From positions 132,259 to 196,258 of the forward strand of contig JAHELJ010000005.1 in NCBI GenBank assembly GCA_024644235.1: a stretch of DNA of 64,000 nucleotides. The letters are read 5' to 3'. The translations under genes were made by a program, and so were the position numbers. The notes under the pieces are model-generated. The model searched no databases. It was not told where the DNA came from and saw only the letters and a program-made list of their open reading frames with translations. Position 1 is the stretch's first letter. Each line of letters opens with the position of its first letter. Source of the stretch: Lewinellaceae bacterium (GTDB lineage Bacteria > Bacteroidota > Bacteroidia > Chitinophagales > Saprospiraceae). This document shows positions 1-8,732 of the stretch, in pieces.

Positions 1-915
1 GATGGAAACGGTCATTATTATTTCTCCCTCGCTCGCACCGGAAGTGCTTTAACCCACCCATTTAATATTTATTCCGATTGCTTTGCAGCCTTAGCCTGGA
101 ACGAATATGGTAAAAGCACACATAGTGTCAAGTGTGAGAGTAAGGCAAAGGAGGCATTTAATAATTTCCTATCACGTAGAACAAATCCCAAAGGGTCATT
201 TGAAAAGACCACCGGAATTCGTCCGCTCAGTAATTTTGGTCTTTCTATGATGACAGCCTATCTGGCTTTCGAACTAGAAGAACTGATTGGTAAGGAACAA
301 GCAATTACAATATATCAAGAATGTTTTCATGATATTCTGGAGAGGCACTATGACAAAAACCTTGGATTTATCAGAGAATATATTCAACCGGATGGAAAAA
401 TATCAGACTGCTTTGAAGGACGGTTGATCAATCCGGGTCATAATCTCGAGGCCCTTTGGTTTCTGATGGTCATATGTGAACGTATAGGCGAAGTAGAAAT
501 AACGGGCCAATTGACAGATATGGCAATCAGGATACTGGATCAAAGTTGGGATGAAATACATGGAGGAATTTATTATTTTCTGGATAGCAAGAAAGCTCCC
601 TTGCAACAGCTTGAGCACGATCAAAAACTTTGGTGGGTACACCTGGAAGCACTGATCGCTCTTGCGATGGCCTGGCGGCTGACCAGGAGAGAAGATGTGA
701 TGACCTGGTTTGATCGTATTCATGATTACACCTGGGGGCATTTTCCCGATCCGGAGTACGGAGAATGGTTTGGCTATCTGGACCGGCAAGGTCAACCACA
801 TGTGACCCTCAAGGGAGGAAAATGGAAGGGGTGCTACCATTTGCCACGGGCGCTGTTTTTAATTTCAAAAAATTTGAAATTAATTGAAAAAAATATTGAA
901 TTAATAGATTATTGA
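1..915 (+). CDS. N-acylglucosamine 2-epimerase family protein (5' truncated)
   Basis: The reading frame is open from the first base of the window to a TGA at 913-915, so about 304 C-terminal residues are present and the start lies outside. The sequence has the alpha/alpha-barrel features of the AGE family: GHNLEALWF and EHDQKLWWVHLEALIALAM, with the paired His residues used for acid-base epimerisation. Family enzymes interconvert GlcNAc and ManNAc, or epimerise cellobiose. The sialidase that follows after 13 bases favours the amino-sugar role: ManNAc released from sialic acid is turned into GlcNAc. Cellobiose 2-epimerase remains possible because the two subgroups are hard to separate by eye. 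The last 25 codons are AT-rich, as is the junction to the next gene. No signal peptide can be judged. Confidence 0.85.
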   Translation, partial: DGNGHYYFSLARTGSALTHPFNIYSDCFAALAWNEYGKSTHSVKCESKAKEAFNNFLSRRTNPKGSFEKTTGIRPLSNFGLSMMTAYLAFELEELIGKEQAITIYQECFHDILERHYDKNLGFIREYIQPDGKISDCFEGRLINPGHNLEALWFLMVICERIGEVEITGQLTDMAIRILDQSWDEIHGGIYYFLDSKKAPLQQLEHDQKLWWVHLEALIALAMAWRLTRREDVMTWFDRIHDYTWGHFPDPEYGEWFGYLDRQGQPHVTLKGGKWKGCYHLPRALFLISKNLKLIEKNIELIDY

Positions 916-928
916 CATTGGTAAGAAA

Positions 929-2518
929 ATGATAGAAATTAATTATTATTTATTCGTATTGGCATTAATTTTTGGATTTAATGGAACAGCTTCCATCGAA
1001 ATTAATATTTCAAAAATAACAATTAGCTGGGGCGATCAAGTTTACCCCGTTTTAAAAGGAAAGGATAAAAATCAGTTTGCACAACTGAAAATTGTCAACG
1101 AGGGACGAGAGGCAGTACCATTAAATCAGATTACTCTCACTTTGGTCAACGCTGAGAATATTAATGACATCGATTCATTCAACATTTATTCGGCTCTCCA
1201 GCCGGGAGAAGTTTTACCGCAAAAAATATTTGGTGAATCCAATAATGCCGGCAAATCAATCGTCTTTCATGGCAATGAAAGTATCTTACCAGGTGAGAAT
1301 TATTTTTGGATCACATGTAGCCTCACCGATAAGGCCAGCCTGAGTCGCAACATTAGCATCAAGTGCTCGGAACTCATCATTAATAAGAAGAAAGTAGATC
1401 CTCAATTGCCACCAATAACACGGCAGATAGGATGGGCCTTTCGACAGCATCAGGATGATGATGTAGATACTTATCGTATTCCGGGCCTTGTCACCACCAA
1501 CCGGGGCACCCTGATTGCTGTATATGATATCCGCCGAAATAGCAGTGTTGATCTGCAGGAGGATATTGATGTGGGGATGCAACGAAGTACCAATGCCGGT
1601 GAGACCTGGAGCCCGATACAGTTGATCATGGACATGGGCGAATGGGGTGGAAAACCGCAAGGCGAGAATGGCATTGGTGACCCATCCATTCTGGTTGATA
1701 AAGTAACCAATACCATATGGGTCGCTGGGGTATGGGCACACGGCCACCCAGATGAGCGAAATTGGTGGGCATCAAGACCAGGACTAGATCCAGAAGAGAC
1801 CAGTCAATTTATGCTAGTGAAGAGTGAAGACGATGGATTTAATTGGTCTGAACCCATTAACATTACCCAACAGATCAAGGATCCCAATTGGCATTTACTG
1901 TTGCAAGGACCTGGTAAAGGCATAACAATGAGTGACGGAACCTTGGTTTTTCCTGCACAGTTTAAAGACGCGGATCAGATGCCGCACGCCACCATAATTT
2001 ACAGCAAAGACCGGGGAGAGACCTGGAACATTGGCACCGGAGCGAAATCCAATACCACGGAAGCCCAGGTAGTAGAACTGAGCGACGGATCGCTTATGCT
2101 GAATATGAGGGATAATCGTGGATCCGGTCCCCAGGGTCCGAATGGTGAAGGAGCAAGATCAGTGATGGTGACGAGAAATCTGGGCAAGACCTGGGAGAAA
2201 CATCCTTCTTCTGGAAGCGCCTTGCCCGAACCCGTCTGTATGGCCAGCCTGATTCAGCATAATATTGATGATAAAACGATATTGATATTTTCCAATCCGG
2301 CAAACACCTTCAGCCGGCAGGATATGACCATCAAAATTAGCTTCGATGAAGGTTTAACCTGGCCATCAAAGTATCACACCCTGATTGACAACGGCCGCGG
2401 TCGAGGATATTCCTGCCTTACCAGTATTGATGAAGAGACCATTGGCATATTGTACGAAGGAAGTCAGGCAGACCTGATCTTTCAGAAATTCAAATTAGAG
2501 GAGTTGCTGAATAACTGA
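929..2518 (+). CDS. Secreted exo-alpha-sialidase (GH33-like)
   Basis: A 529-residue protein with a hydrophobic N-terminus (residues 5-21) typical of a signal peptide. Residues about 25-155 form a beta-sandwich-like front domain, as in Bacteroides-type sialidases. The catalytic propeller starts with TYRIPGLV (Arg-Ile-Pro motif at 183-185) and contains five Asp-box repeats: STNAGETW (220-227), SEDDGFNW, SKDRGETW, TRNLGKTW and SFDEGLTW. Near the C-terminus GRGYSCL gives the Arg and probable Tyr nucleophile. It should release terminal sialic acids from glycoconjugates in the periplasm or outside the cell. It sits directly downstream of the AGE-family epimerase, probably in one transcript, which fits a sialic acid utilisation locus continuing to the left of the window. 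Substrate linkage cannot be told from sequence. Confidence 0.88.
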   Translation: MIEINYYLFVLALIFGFNGTASIEINISKITISWGDQVYPVLKGKDKNQFAQLKIVNEGREAVPLNQITLTLVNAENINDIDSFNIYSALQPGEVLPQKIFGESNNAGKSIVFHGNESILPGENYFWITCSLTDKASLSRNISIKCSELIINKKKVDPQLPPITRQIGWAFRQHQDDDVDTYRIPGLVTTNRGTLIAVYDIRRNSSVDLQEDIDVGMQRSTNAGETWSPIQLIMDMGEWGGKPQGENGIGDPSILVDKVTNTIWVAGVWAHGHPDERNWWASRPGLDPEETSQFMLVKSEDDGFNWSEPINITQQIKDPNWHLLLQGPGKGITMSDGTLVFPAQFKDADQMPHATIIYSKDRGETWNIGTGAKSNTTEAQVVELSDGSLMLNMRDNRGSGPQGPNGEGARSVMVTRNLGKTWEKHPSSGSALPEPVCMASLIQHNIDDKTILIFSNPANTFSRQDMTIKISFDEGLTWPSKYHTLIDNGRGRGYSCLTSIDEETIGILYEGSQADLIFQKFKLEELLNN

Positions 2519-2541
2519 TCTTTTATGCTCGGGCTCGATTT

Positions 2542-3698
2542 TTACCGGTTATACTTTTTCAGGACCTCCATCAGTCGATCTTCCGGCAGCTCATACACTT
2601 TAGTACCGTTTATTCCTGTCATGGTCTCAGCGGCCAACAGGGCATTGATGATAGCCTCTTCGGTGGCCTCTGCGGTGGCTTCGAAGAAAGGTGACATTTG
2701 ATCATTAGGGAGCATTTCGATGGTCTGATTGGCTTCCCGGTGTGCAGCTCCTGAGTTTGCGGTGGAGAAAGCGATAAAAATATCCCCGATCCATTGCCAC
2801 CATATCCACCAAGCCTGCTGATGCCGAGGGGTACTCGGCGGGCGAGCCGCTTAAGTTGATGTGGCAGAAGCGGAGCATCCGTTGCTACCACGACGATGAT
2901 TGAGCCGCGGTCTTCTTCCACTTTCAGCGGATCCCAGTTTGGCATCAGATCGGTGATCTCTTTGCCTACAGGTACCCCGGCAATGGTCAGAGCGCGACGG
3001 ATCCCATAGTTGGCTTGCACCAGCACTCCCAATGTATAGCTCCCAGAATCATGTTCGAGTAGACGCGAGGCTGTCCCTATCCCACCTTTAAACTGGTGGC
3101 AGACCATTCCGGTTCCTCCACCGACATTCCCTTCTTTTACCTCACCGGCACTTGCCTGGTCGAGGGCAGCAAAGGCATCTTCTTTTTTGACGTGAAAGCC
3201 ATTGATGTCATTGAGCCCTCCATCCCAGGTTTCGGCCACAACCGGTAGTGACCAGAAGATCTCCTCTCCTTCCGGCAAGGGATTAAAGATTTTATTCTTG
3301 TATTGCCATTCGATCACCGCATCATGCACGATTCCCACGCTATGCGTGTTGGTGATCATCACCGGACCTTCCAGAAAGCCGGATTCCTCCACCCAGGTCG
3401 TGCCGGTCATCTCTCCATTTCCATTTAGGCTGTGCCACCCCGCAAAAACAGGATCGTAAGTTTTACCCCGGGGCAATATGGCAGTGACACCGGTGCGGAC
3501 AGGCCCCTCTCCCACCACCAACCGACCTTCCCCGGATATCAAAGTAGTGTGACCCACTTCCACTCCGGCTACATCAGTGATCGCATTGAGCTTTCCGGGT
3601 GTTCCGTCCAGCGGGATACCCAGATCACGGGCTCGCTCCTGGGAATGGAGAGGAGTCGTTAATATGATTAAACCAATAGTGAAAATGAACGACTTCAT
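2542..3698 (-). pseudogene. DmpA-type aminopeptidase (peptidase S58), frameshifted near the C-terminus
   Basis: The first about 305 residues match the S58 (DmpA/L-aminopeptidase-esterase) family: signal peptide at 1-19, RARDLGIPLDGTPGKLNAI, GGGTGMVCHQFKGGIGTASR, and the self-processing site DRGSIIVVVATDAPL, where Gly264-Ser265 would be cut to expose the nucleophile Ser265. After RLGGYGGNGSG the frame is lost at about 2783-2787: the read has a run of four G where five would restore GSGDIFIAFSTANSG. The shifted frame runs on to a stop at 2619, but the other frame continues with family-like sequence (TMTGINGTKVYELPEDRLM) to a TAA at 2542-2544. So it is either a one-base deletion that inactivates the gene or a homopolymer sequencing error. 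It is last in the minus-strand run starting at the GH3 gene. Confidence 0.85.
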
Positions 3699-3735
3699 AA
3701 TTGTGGCATTGAAGAGAACCTGCTAAAGAGTATTG

Positions 3736-4083
3736 TCAAAATTGCGGTTGTACCAGGTAGAGAATATTTTCATCCGGATCTGAAAATGTGGCTAACCGTA
3801 CCTGATCATCCGAATTCGCGGCCACTGGCACACCTAGATTTTTCAAGGTCGAAACAGATTGTTCCAGGTTATCCACCCGGAGACCGATCTGCAGATTATT
3901 GGCCCTGGCCTGGTCAGCTGAAGTGGGATGCAGTCCGATAGAAATACCCGGTCCCTGTACATCAGCCCAATGATCTCCAAATCGATTTACCAATTGAAAT
4001 CCCAGTACCTCGGTGTAGAACTTGATAGATGCATCCATATCACTGATCATGACAGTAACATTTGCGCTTTTAATGTCCAGCAT
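3736..4083 (-). CDS. VOC (glyoxalase/bleomycin resistance) superfamily protein
   Basis: A 115-residue single VOC module: MLDIKSANVTVMISDMDASIKFYTEVLGFQLVNRFGDHWADV at the front and LGVPVAANSDDQVRLATFSDPDENILYLVQ at the end, i.e. the beta-alpha-beta-beta-beta unit repeated twice. The pattern DMDASIKFYTEVLGF is the family signature. Members are metal-dependent lyases, dioxygenases or drug-binding proteins; the substrate cannot be predicted. It lies in the middle of a minus-strand run, 98 bases after the DoxX gene and 37 bases before the DmpA-type peptidase. Confidence 0.8.
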   Translation of the reverse strand: MLDIKSANVTVMISDMDASIKFYTEVLGFQLVNRFGDHWADVQGPGISIGLHPTSADQARANNLQIGLRVDNLEQSVSTLKNLGVPVAANSDDQVRLATFSDPDENILYLVQPQF

Positions 4084-4181
4084 TGTATTAAGTTGAAGTT
4101 ACCTGTAAAAACCAGGTTGAAGATCACATAAAAATCACAAAGCATCAATACCCAGGATTCAGACTCTGGGTGCTGGTAATG

Positions 4182-4604
4182 TCAGGACTTTTTTCCAAAT
4201 AGCAAATAATCCAGAGATATCTTGCCCGGTCCTGAGATAAAAAGTGTTACATAGGCTAAGCCAAACAAAATGGCCTTCTCCTGCCGGCTAAATTCGTCCG
4301 CGATGTGTACTACAAAAAACGCGGTAGCCATGGTAATAATTAGTGGGATTAGTGCCCACCGGGTGAATAAACCAAGTGCAACCAGGATCGAGCATATTCC
4401 CTCAGCGAAAGCCGCCAGTGCAAGCGAAGTTACCGGACCCAATCCGAAAGGATCGCCGAATTTGATCTCCTCACTGCCAAATAACCGGCCTATTTTACCG
4501 GCACCATGCCCGTAAAACATACTGAGACCAAAAGTGATTCTTAAAATTAATAATGCCAGATCCTTTGATTTTTCGGATGAAGTGTAATGAAGTAAACGGT
4601 TCAT
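4182..4604 (-). CDS. DoxX family integral membrane protein
   Basis: A 140-residue protein with four predicted membrane segments, beginning with DLALLILRITFGLSMFYGHG, the conserved front of DoxX proteins, and ending with LFGLAYVTLFISGPGKISLD, where GPGKISLD is the typical tail. DoxX proteins are small inner-membrane proteins linked to thiosulphate:quinone oxidation in archaea and to redox or oxidative-stress complexes in bacteria. No redox partner is adjacent, so the role here is open. It follows the exported isomerase-like gene by 44 bases. Confidence 0.85.
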   Translation of the reverse strand: MNRLLHYTSSEKSKDLALLILRITFGLSMFYGHGAGKIGRLFGSEEIKFGDPFGLGPVTSLALAAFAEGICSILVALGLFTRWALIPLIITMATAFFVVHIADEFSRQEKAILFGLAYVTLFISGPGKISLDYLLFGKKS

Positions 4605-4648
4605 AATCGTCGTCTTTTTGTTCGAAAAAAAATGGGAATAATATTTCT

Positions 4649-5596
4649 TTAAATAGATTTTAGGTAAGCACTGCTTTTTGCCAGAGCAATTTCAGGATCC
4701 GCTACTAGATCTTGCTCGATAAAGAAGTGCTCGATACCAGTGGTGAGTGCCACTTCCATGATCTCTTTGACCCCCAGTTCGCCCTCTCCAGCCGATGTCA
4801 TCAGCGGAAATAGTTCCATCCACTGTGAGGCATCTCCTCCATCTCCGGAAAATTGTGTTTTCGTTTTCATATCCTTGATATGCATCAAGCGATATCGGTT
4901 GTGATACTTTTTCAGCAGATCAACAGGCTCCAATCCACCTGCTGCCGTCCAGAAAATATCCATCTCGAAAAACACCAGCTCAGGATCGGTTTCATCGAAA
5001 ATAATTTCCAATGGCATCTTCCCATCGACCGGCTTCAATCCATAGCCATGATTGTGATAAGCGAAACGAATACCTGCATTCTTCGCGGATGAACCAATCT
5101 CATTAAAGCTGGCTGCTATTTTCTTATAATCATCCAGGCTTTTTCTTTTTTCTTCCGGGATTGCCGGCAGGGTCACATACTTGTGACCAAATACATTTGC
5201 TGCTTCACCAAGACGATCCATATGATGAACCAACGTATCCAGATCGGTGTGGGCCGAAGGTGAGGTCATTCCATGATCGTCCAGAATCATTTTGATCTCA
5301 CCAATCTCGCGGCCAAAATATCCGCTGCCGCTGAAGCCCAACATGGGTGCCAGAGTCTTCCACCGTTCCTGGGCAGTTGCATGACTGAAGGGATACGGGC
5401 CAAAGAGTTCCAGCTCATTATACCCCATTTTCACCAGCATTTTCACCGTAGCCACAAAATCTGTTTCCAAAGATTTGGGTAGGGAGAAAAGCTGAACACC
5501 GAGATTCTTCAATTTTCCTTTTGAGGTAGTGATAGGAAGTGCACTCATAGCAGTTAGCATGGAGAGTTCTTTGATAAAGGTTCGTCGGTCAGGCAT
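4649..5596 (-). CDS. Exported sugar phosphate isomerase/epimerase-like TIM-barrel protein
   Basis: A 315-residue protein of the xylose isomerase-like TIM barrel superfamily (AP endonuclease 2 fold). The N-terminus DRRTFIKELSMLTAMSALP has the form of a Tat-type or other export signal, so the enzyme probably acts in the periplasm. Recognisable barrel pieces are LGVQLFSLPKSLETDF, YNELELFGPYPF, RFAYHNHGYGL, FFEMDIFWTAAGG and RLMHIKDMK, with His and Glu residues in metal-binding positions. The gene follows the GH3 lipoprotein by 35 bases, suggesting that it handles a sugar released by that hydrolase. The specific substrate is unknown; keto-sugar or inosose-type epimerisation is possible. Confidence 0.8.
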   Translation of the reverse strand: MPDRRTFIKELSMLTAMSALPITTSKGKLKNLGVQLFSLPKSLETDFVATVKMLVKMGYNELELFGPYPFSHATAQERWKTLAPMLGFSGSGYFGREIGEIKMILDDHGMTSPSAHTDLDTLVHHMDRLGEAANVFGHKYVTLPAIPEEKRKSLDDYKKIAASFNEIGSSAKNAGIRFAYHNHGYGLKPVDGKMPLEIIFDETDPELVFFEMDIFWTAAGGLEPVDLLKKYHNRYRLMHIKDMKTKTQFSGDGGDASQWMELFPLMTSAGEGELGVKEIMEVALTTGIEHFFIEQDLVADPEIALAKSSAYLKSI

Positions 5597-5631
5597 CGGT
5601 TTGTCTGTGAACTGTTTAAGGCGCTGGTATT

Positions 5632-7977
5632 CTATTGCAACACTGGCTCTGTACGGTATCTGTCTGCACGACCGTCGGCAATCATTCCCTGCCAGTTTAG
5701 GCCATATCCAAAATCGTAAACATTAGCATCCTCATCTTGATGTGGATTCATATCGAAGGGCACGTCCTCCATCTGAGTCTCCACCGTTTCCATGTCTGCA
5801 GGCATCTGAAGAGGAAGCAGACCACTTGGCTCGACGGTACCGGATAATATATCCAGGACGGCTTGACTTTGAACGCCAAAATCAATCACCAGGCCATCGA
5901 TCAGGTTTTCGAATTCCGAAACCACCGTTGGATTGGATAATCTCAATATGACCACCACCGGTTTCCCCTCCATTTCTGATACCGTCTTAGTGATCATTTC
6001 CAGATCGCTGCTATTTCGAGCGGTCACAGTCTTGTCTTTGTAGCTGCGATTTAATACATCCTTTTCCCGGCTGTCTCCTGCCTGGGATTCGCTTCGCGCA
6101 GAGCTGGCCTTGTAAGGGCTATACTGCAAACTGATAGGTAAGAATCCATTGTCACCCTTTTCCGCAAGCTCCGTGCTATAGCCGGCAGTACGGCCATTTT
6201 CCGGACTGTTTATCACCACTACCGCCACGTCAGCTTCACTGGGTTTATCCGTCACTGCAAAATATTTTTCCAGCTGTGCGGTCGCAATGGGATCTTCCCA
6301 ACGGGCTGGATTCGGAGCTCCAAAAAAGTTTTGAGAGGCAGGCACATAGCGTTTAGGCACATACACTTTCTGCTCTTTGTCAATTGGCAAAACACTATTG
6401 CTGTTCTTAAGCAATACCACTGACTTCAACTGGGCCTCATAGCCAGCTTGCATGTACTCCGGATTCCCGACAACGGATTTGGTCTTCTCCACATCGAGGT
6501 AGGGGTTCTCAAACAGACCAACCCTAAAGATGTTTTTCAGCAGCCTTACTGCAGATTGCTCCATGCGCTGACGCATGAATTCTTCACCATGTTCCTCCAC
6601 GCCCATCTGGTAGGCTTCCAGCACCGGCTCTTTGTCGTTGTTGCCACCAAACTGGTCACATCCCGCCATGATGATTTTGTAATGCCTTTCCGATTCGGTG
6701 AGATCTTCCACGCCCCAAGGGGCTCTCCCAAAATCTGCCATACCTTCCTCCTGACGGGTAACCCCCCAATCCGTGCACACTACTCCCTCAAAGCCGTACT
6801 GATTCCTGAGCATGTCGGTAATAAAGTATTTGCTAAAGGCATTGCCTACATTTTCACCATTGGGATCGAGACCGGTTGAAATCGTGTAGTATGGCATCAC
6901 TGCCGAGGCCATGCCCGTGCCTCCTTCCAGGTCAAAGGCTCCCTGAGCGAAGGGTTTAATATGGGCATCGAGATTATTCCCGGGGAATACGGCAAATTTG
7001 CCAAAACCATAATGTGCATCGCGACCACCCTCACCGGTACCACCTCCCGGCCAGTGTTTCACCATTGCGTTTACGCTTTCGTATCCCCATCCTCCTTCGA
7101 TTTCCTGGTCTGAAGCGGAGGTCTGAAAACCATCGACATAGGCCCGGCCCATGTCGGTAGACAGCTCGGGACTGGGCCCAAAAGTGCCGCTAAAACGGTA
7201 CCACCGGGGATCGGTGGCCAGATCCACCTGCGGTGACAACGCAGTGGCAATGCCGAGTGCACGATATTCCCTTGAAGCGATCTCACCAAACTGCTTAACA
7301 AGGCCAGGATCAAAACTGGCAGCTAGACCAAGAGCATTGGGCCAATGGGAAATTTCACCTCCTGCCCCAAGGGTATATTCTTCATCATTATCGGCCTGAT
7401 GCCGGGGATCGGAACTGTTGTTGGCCGGAATACCCAGACCAAGGCCTTCCACCAGGGCCTGCGCGCTGTTGTTCCATCGGGCGGCTACTTCCGGGCTCTC
7501 CACCCGGGTGAGTAACACGTGCCTCAGGTTGTCATCGGTAAGGAACTCAATCTGCTGGTCGGACAACTCAAAAGGTTTCTTGCCACTTTCGTCGAAAGGT
7601 TTCCCGTCGTAGGTAGTGCCCCCGCGAAATCCTCCGCCAGGGATTCGCTGGTGAGCGCTATATAGCATTAAGCCGGCAATTTGTTCTATACTCATCTGAC
7701 CTGCCAGGTCTTCTGACCGCTCCTGCGCCGACAACCGCCAATCTTCGTATTTGTCGAGTTGACCATTGCGGTTAAGATCCTTGAAGGCATAGCGATTGGC
7801 AGTGAGAATGCCTACTCCAGAGGAAGGGGAGTATCCCAGGGTCTGTCCTCCCTCATTGAGGATCACATTAAAATCTTCACCGGGGGTTTCGGTCCACTTT
7901 GGCCCGCAGGCACCCAGAAGCAATGAAGCCGTCAGCACGAGCAGCAAGCTCGCACGTATCGATATGCTGATTTTCAT
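5632..7977 (-). CDS. Glycoside hydrolase family 3 lipoprotein (beta-glucosidase-like)
   Basis: A 781-residue GH3 enzyme. Residues 1-24 form a lipoprotein signal ending in the lipobox LGAC (Cys24), so the protein is membrane-anchored. Residues 67-79 (LNRNGQLDKYEDW) resemble a calcium-binding EF-hand or dockerin loop. The (beta/alpha) barrel carries KHWPGGG (Lys307-His308, substrate binding) and GFEGVVCTDWG with the catalytic nucleophile Asp403. The C-terminal half holds the alpha/beta sandwich (VYVPKRYV, ADVAVVVINSP, VVVILRLSNPTVVSEF). Family members remove terminal beta-linked glucose, xylose or GlcNAc. An insert around 690-700 carries low-complexity Ser/Arg-rich residues. First gene of a minus-strand run, suggesting co-expression with the exported isomerase-like protein. 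Confidence 0.9.
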   Translation of the reverse strand: MKISISIRASLLLVLTASLLLGACGPKWTETPGEDFNVILNEGGQTLGYSPSSGVGILTANRYAFKDLNRNGQLDKYEDWRLSAQERSEDLAGQMSIEQIAGLMLYSAHQRIPGGGFRGGTTYDGKPFDESGKKPFELSDQQIEFLTDDNLRHVLLTRVESPEVAARWNNSAQALVEGLGLGIPANNSSDPRHQADNDEEYTLGAGGEISHWPNALGLAASFDPGLVKQFGEIASREYRALGIATALSPQVDLATDPRWYRFSGTFGPSPELSTDMGRAYVDGFQTSASDQEIEGGWGYESVNAMVKHWPGGGTGEGGRDAHYGFGKFAVFPGNNLDAHIKPFAQGAFDLEGGTGMASAVMPYYTISTGLDPNGENVGNAFSKYFITDMLRNQYGFEGVVCTDWGVTRQEEGMADFGRAPWGVEDLTESERHYKIIMAGCDQFGGNNDKEPVLEAYQMGVEEHGEEFMRQRMEQSAVRLLKNIFRVGLFENPYLDVEKTKSVVGNPEYMQAGYEAQLKSVVLLKNSNSVLPIDKEQKVYVPKRYVPASQNFFGAPNPARWEDPIATAQLEKYFAVTDKPSEADVAVVVINSPENGRTAGYSTELAEKGDNGFLPISLQYSPYKASSARSESQAGDSREKDVLNRSYKDKTVTARNSSDLEMITKTVSEMEGKPVVVILRLSNPTVVSEFENLIDGLVIDFGVQSQAVLDILSGTVEPSGLLPLQMPADMETVETQMEDVPFDMNPHQDEDANVYDFGYGLNWQGMIADGRADRYRTEPVLQ

Positions 7978-8161
7978 GGTTAAGCTTTTTTAGAAATTCT
8001 GATCGCTGAAGCTCGCTCAATAACATTTTCAGAAAGTCCTAAAAAGCCAGTGGAGGAAAGATTCCTTAAGGCTCAGCAATGCAATAGTACTTTCTTTTGC
8101 CGACATTATAAATAAAAGATGGAGTTCTGAATCCGCACTGGTATACTGTAAGTTTGAATTT

Positions 8162-8184
8162 ATGCCACTAGTTTTGAGTGGCAT
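8162..8184. repeat. Inverted repeat (hairpin), 8-base stem
   Basis: ATGCCACT at 8162-8169 pairs with AGTGGCAT at 8177-8184 around a 7-base loop. No T-run follows on either strand, so it is not a standard terminator. It may be an operator or a structured repeat remnant. Confidence 0.5.
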
Positions 8185-8227
8185 CGTGGAGAAAAAAGTA
8201 GATTCCGGCCTAGGTGTGTGTAGGTCA

Positions 8228-8262
8228 TGACGACTCCGATAGTCGTGTCAGACTCGTCGGAG
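8228..8262 (+). repeat. Dispersed 35-base nested palindromic repeat, copy A
   Basis: TGACGACTCCGATAGTCGTG followed by TCAGACTCGTCGGAG. It matches the reverse complement of 31841-31875 in 34 of 35 positions. It contains two overlapping inverted repeats: ACGACT/AGTCGT and CTCCGA/TCGGAG. Both copies lie in intergenic DNA. The family is unnamed here. Confidence 0.75.
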
Positions 8263-8422
8263 TGGGCACCCAAACCAAAGTCATAGCGTAGGATTTTATC
8301 AAGCGGATTTCAAGAAACGACATAATGGTGTCAACCTTCTTTTTAGATATTCAACTGGTATATGTTACTAGGGAATGAAGCCTTATAAAATCCAGCGGAG
8401 ACTTTGGCATTTGGGTCACCGA

Positions 8423-8447
8423 GCCCTGTAGTATATTACTACAGGGC
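8423..8447. repeat. Perfect hairpin, 11-base stem and 3-base loop
   Basis: GCCCTGTAGTA (8423-8433), loop TAT, TACTACAGGGC (8437-8447). The stem is perfect and GC/AT mixed, without a following T-run. It could be an intergenic palindromic element or an RNA structure; neither neighbouring gene ends here, so a terminator role is unlikely. Confidence 0.6.
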
Positions 8448-8732
8448 GAGCATACCAGCCGGCGGTTTCCGCCTGAACACTGTTCACGGCGGACAGGTTG
8501 CAGTTTTTGGCGGCCCTGTCTGCCGTAGCTGCAGCGCAGGCAGGAAAAAGTTGAAGTCAAATTGAGAATCCGGAAACGTTCCCACGAAAGACCAAATTGA
8601 CCAAAGCGAAGCGAGCCTGAAGTTGAGAACATACATTTATGTCTAAGAAATCTATGTAGTTTGATAATGGTCATTTCCATTGAATAAGAAAGTGAACCGT
8701 AATTATATCGAAGGAAGAATTTACCATCCATT

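Larger units (their letters stand above)
7978..8732. other. Intergenic region with several hairpins and a dispersed repeat
   Basis: These 755 bases between the divergent GH3 and thiolase genes hold no convincing gene. They contain a hairpin with an 8-base stem at 8162-8184, one copy of a 35-base repeat (8228-8262), a perfect 11-base stem with a 3-base loop at 8423-8447, and a GC-rich stretch at 8455-8545 with partial palindromes such as CCTGTCTGCCG and GCAGGCAGG. Promoters for both flanking genes must lie here but no clear one was recognised. A minus-strand open frame across 8351-8809 reads through these repeats and overlaps the thiolase, and is not credible. Confidence 0.6.
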
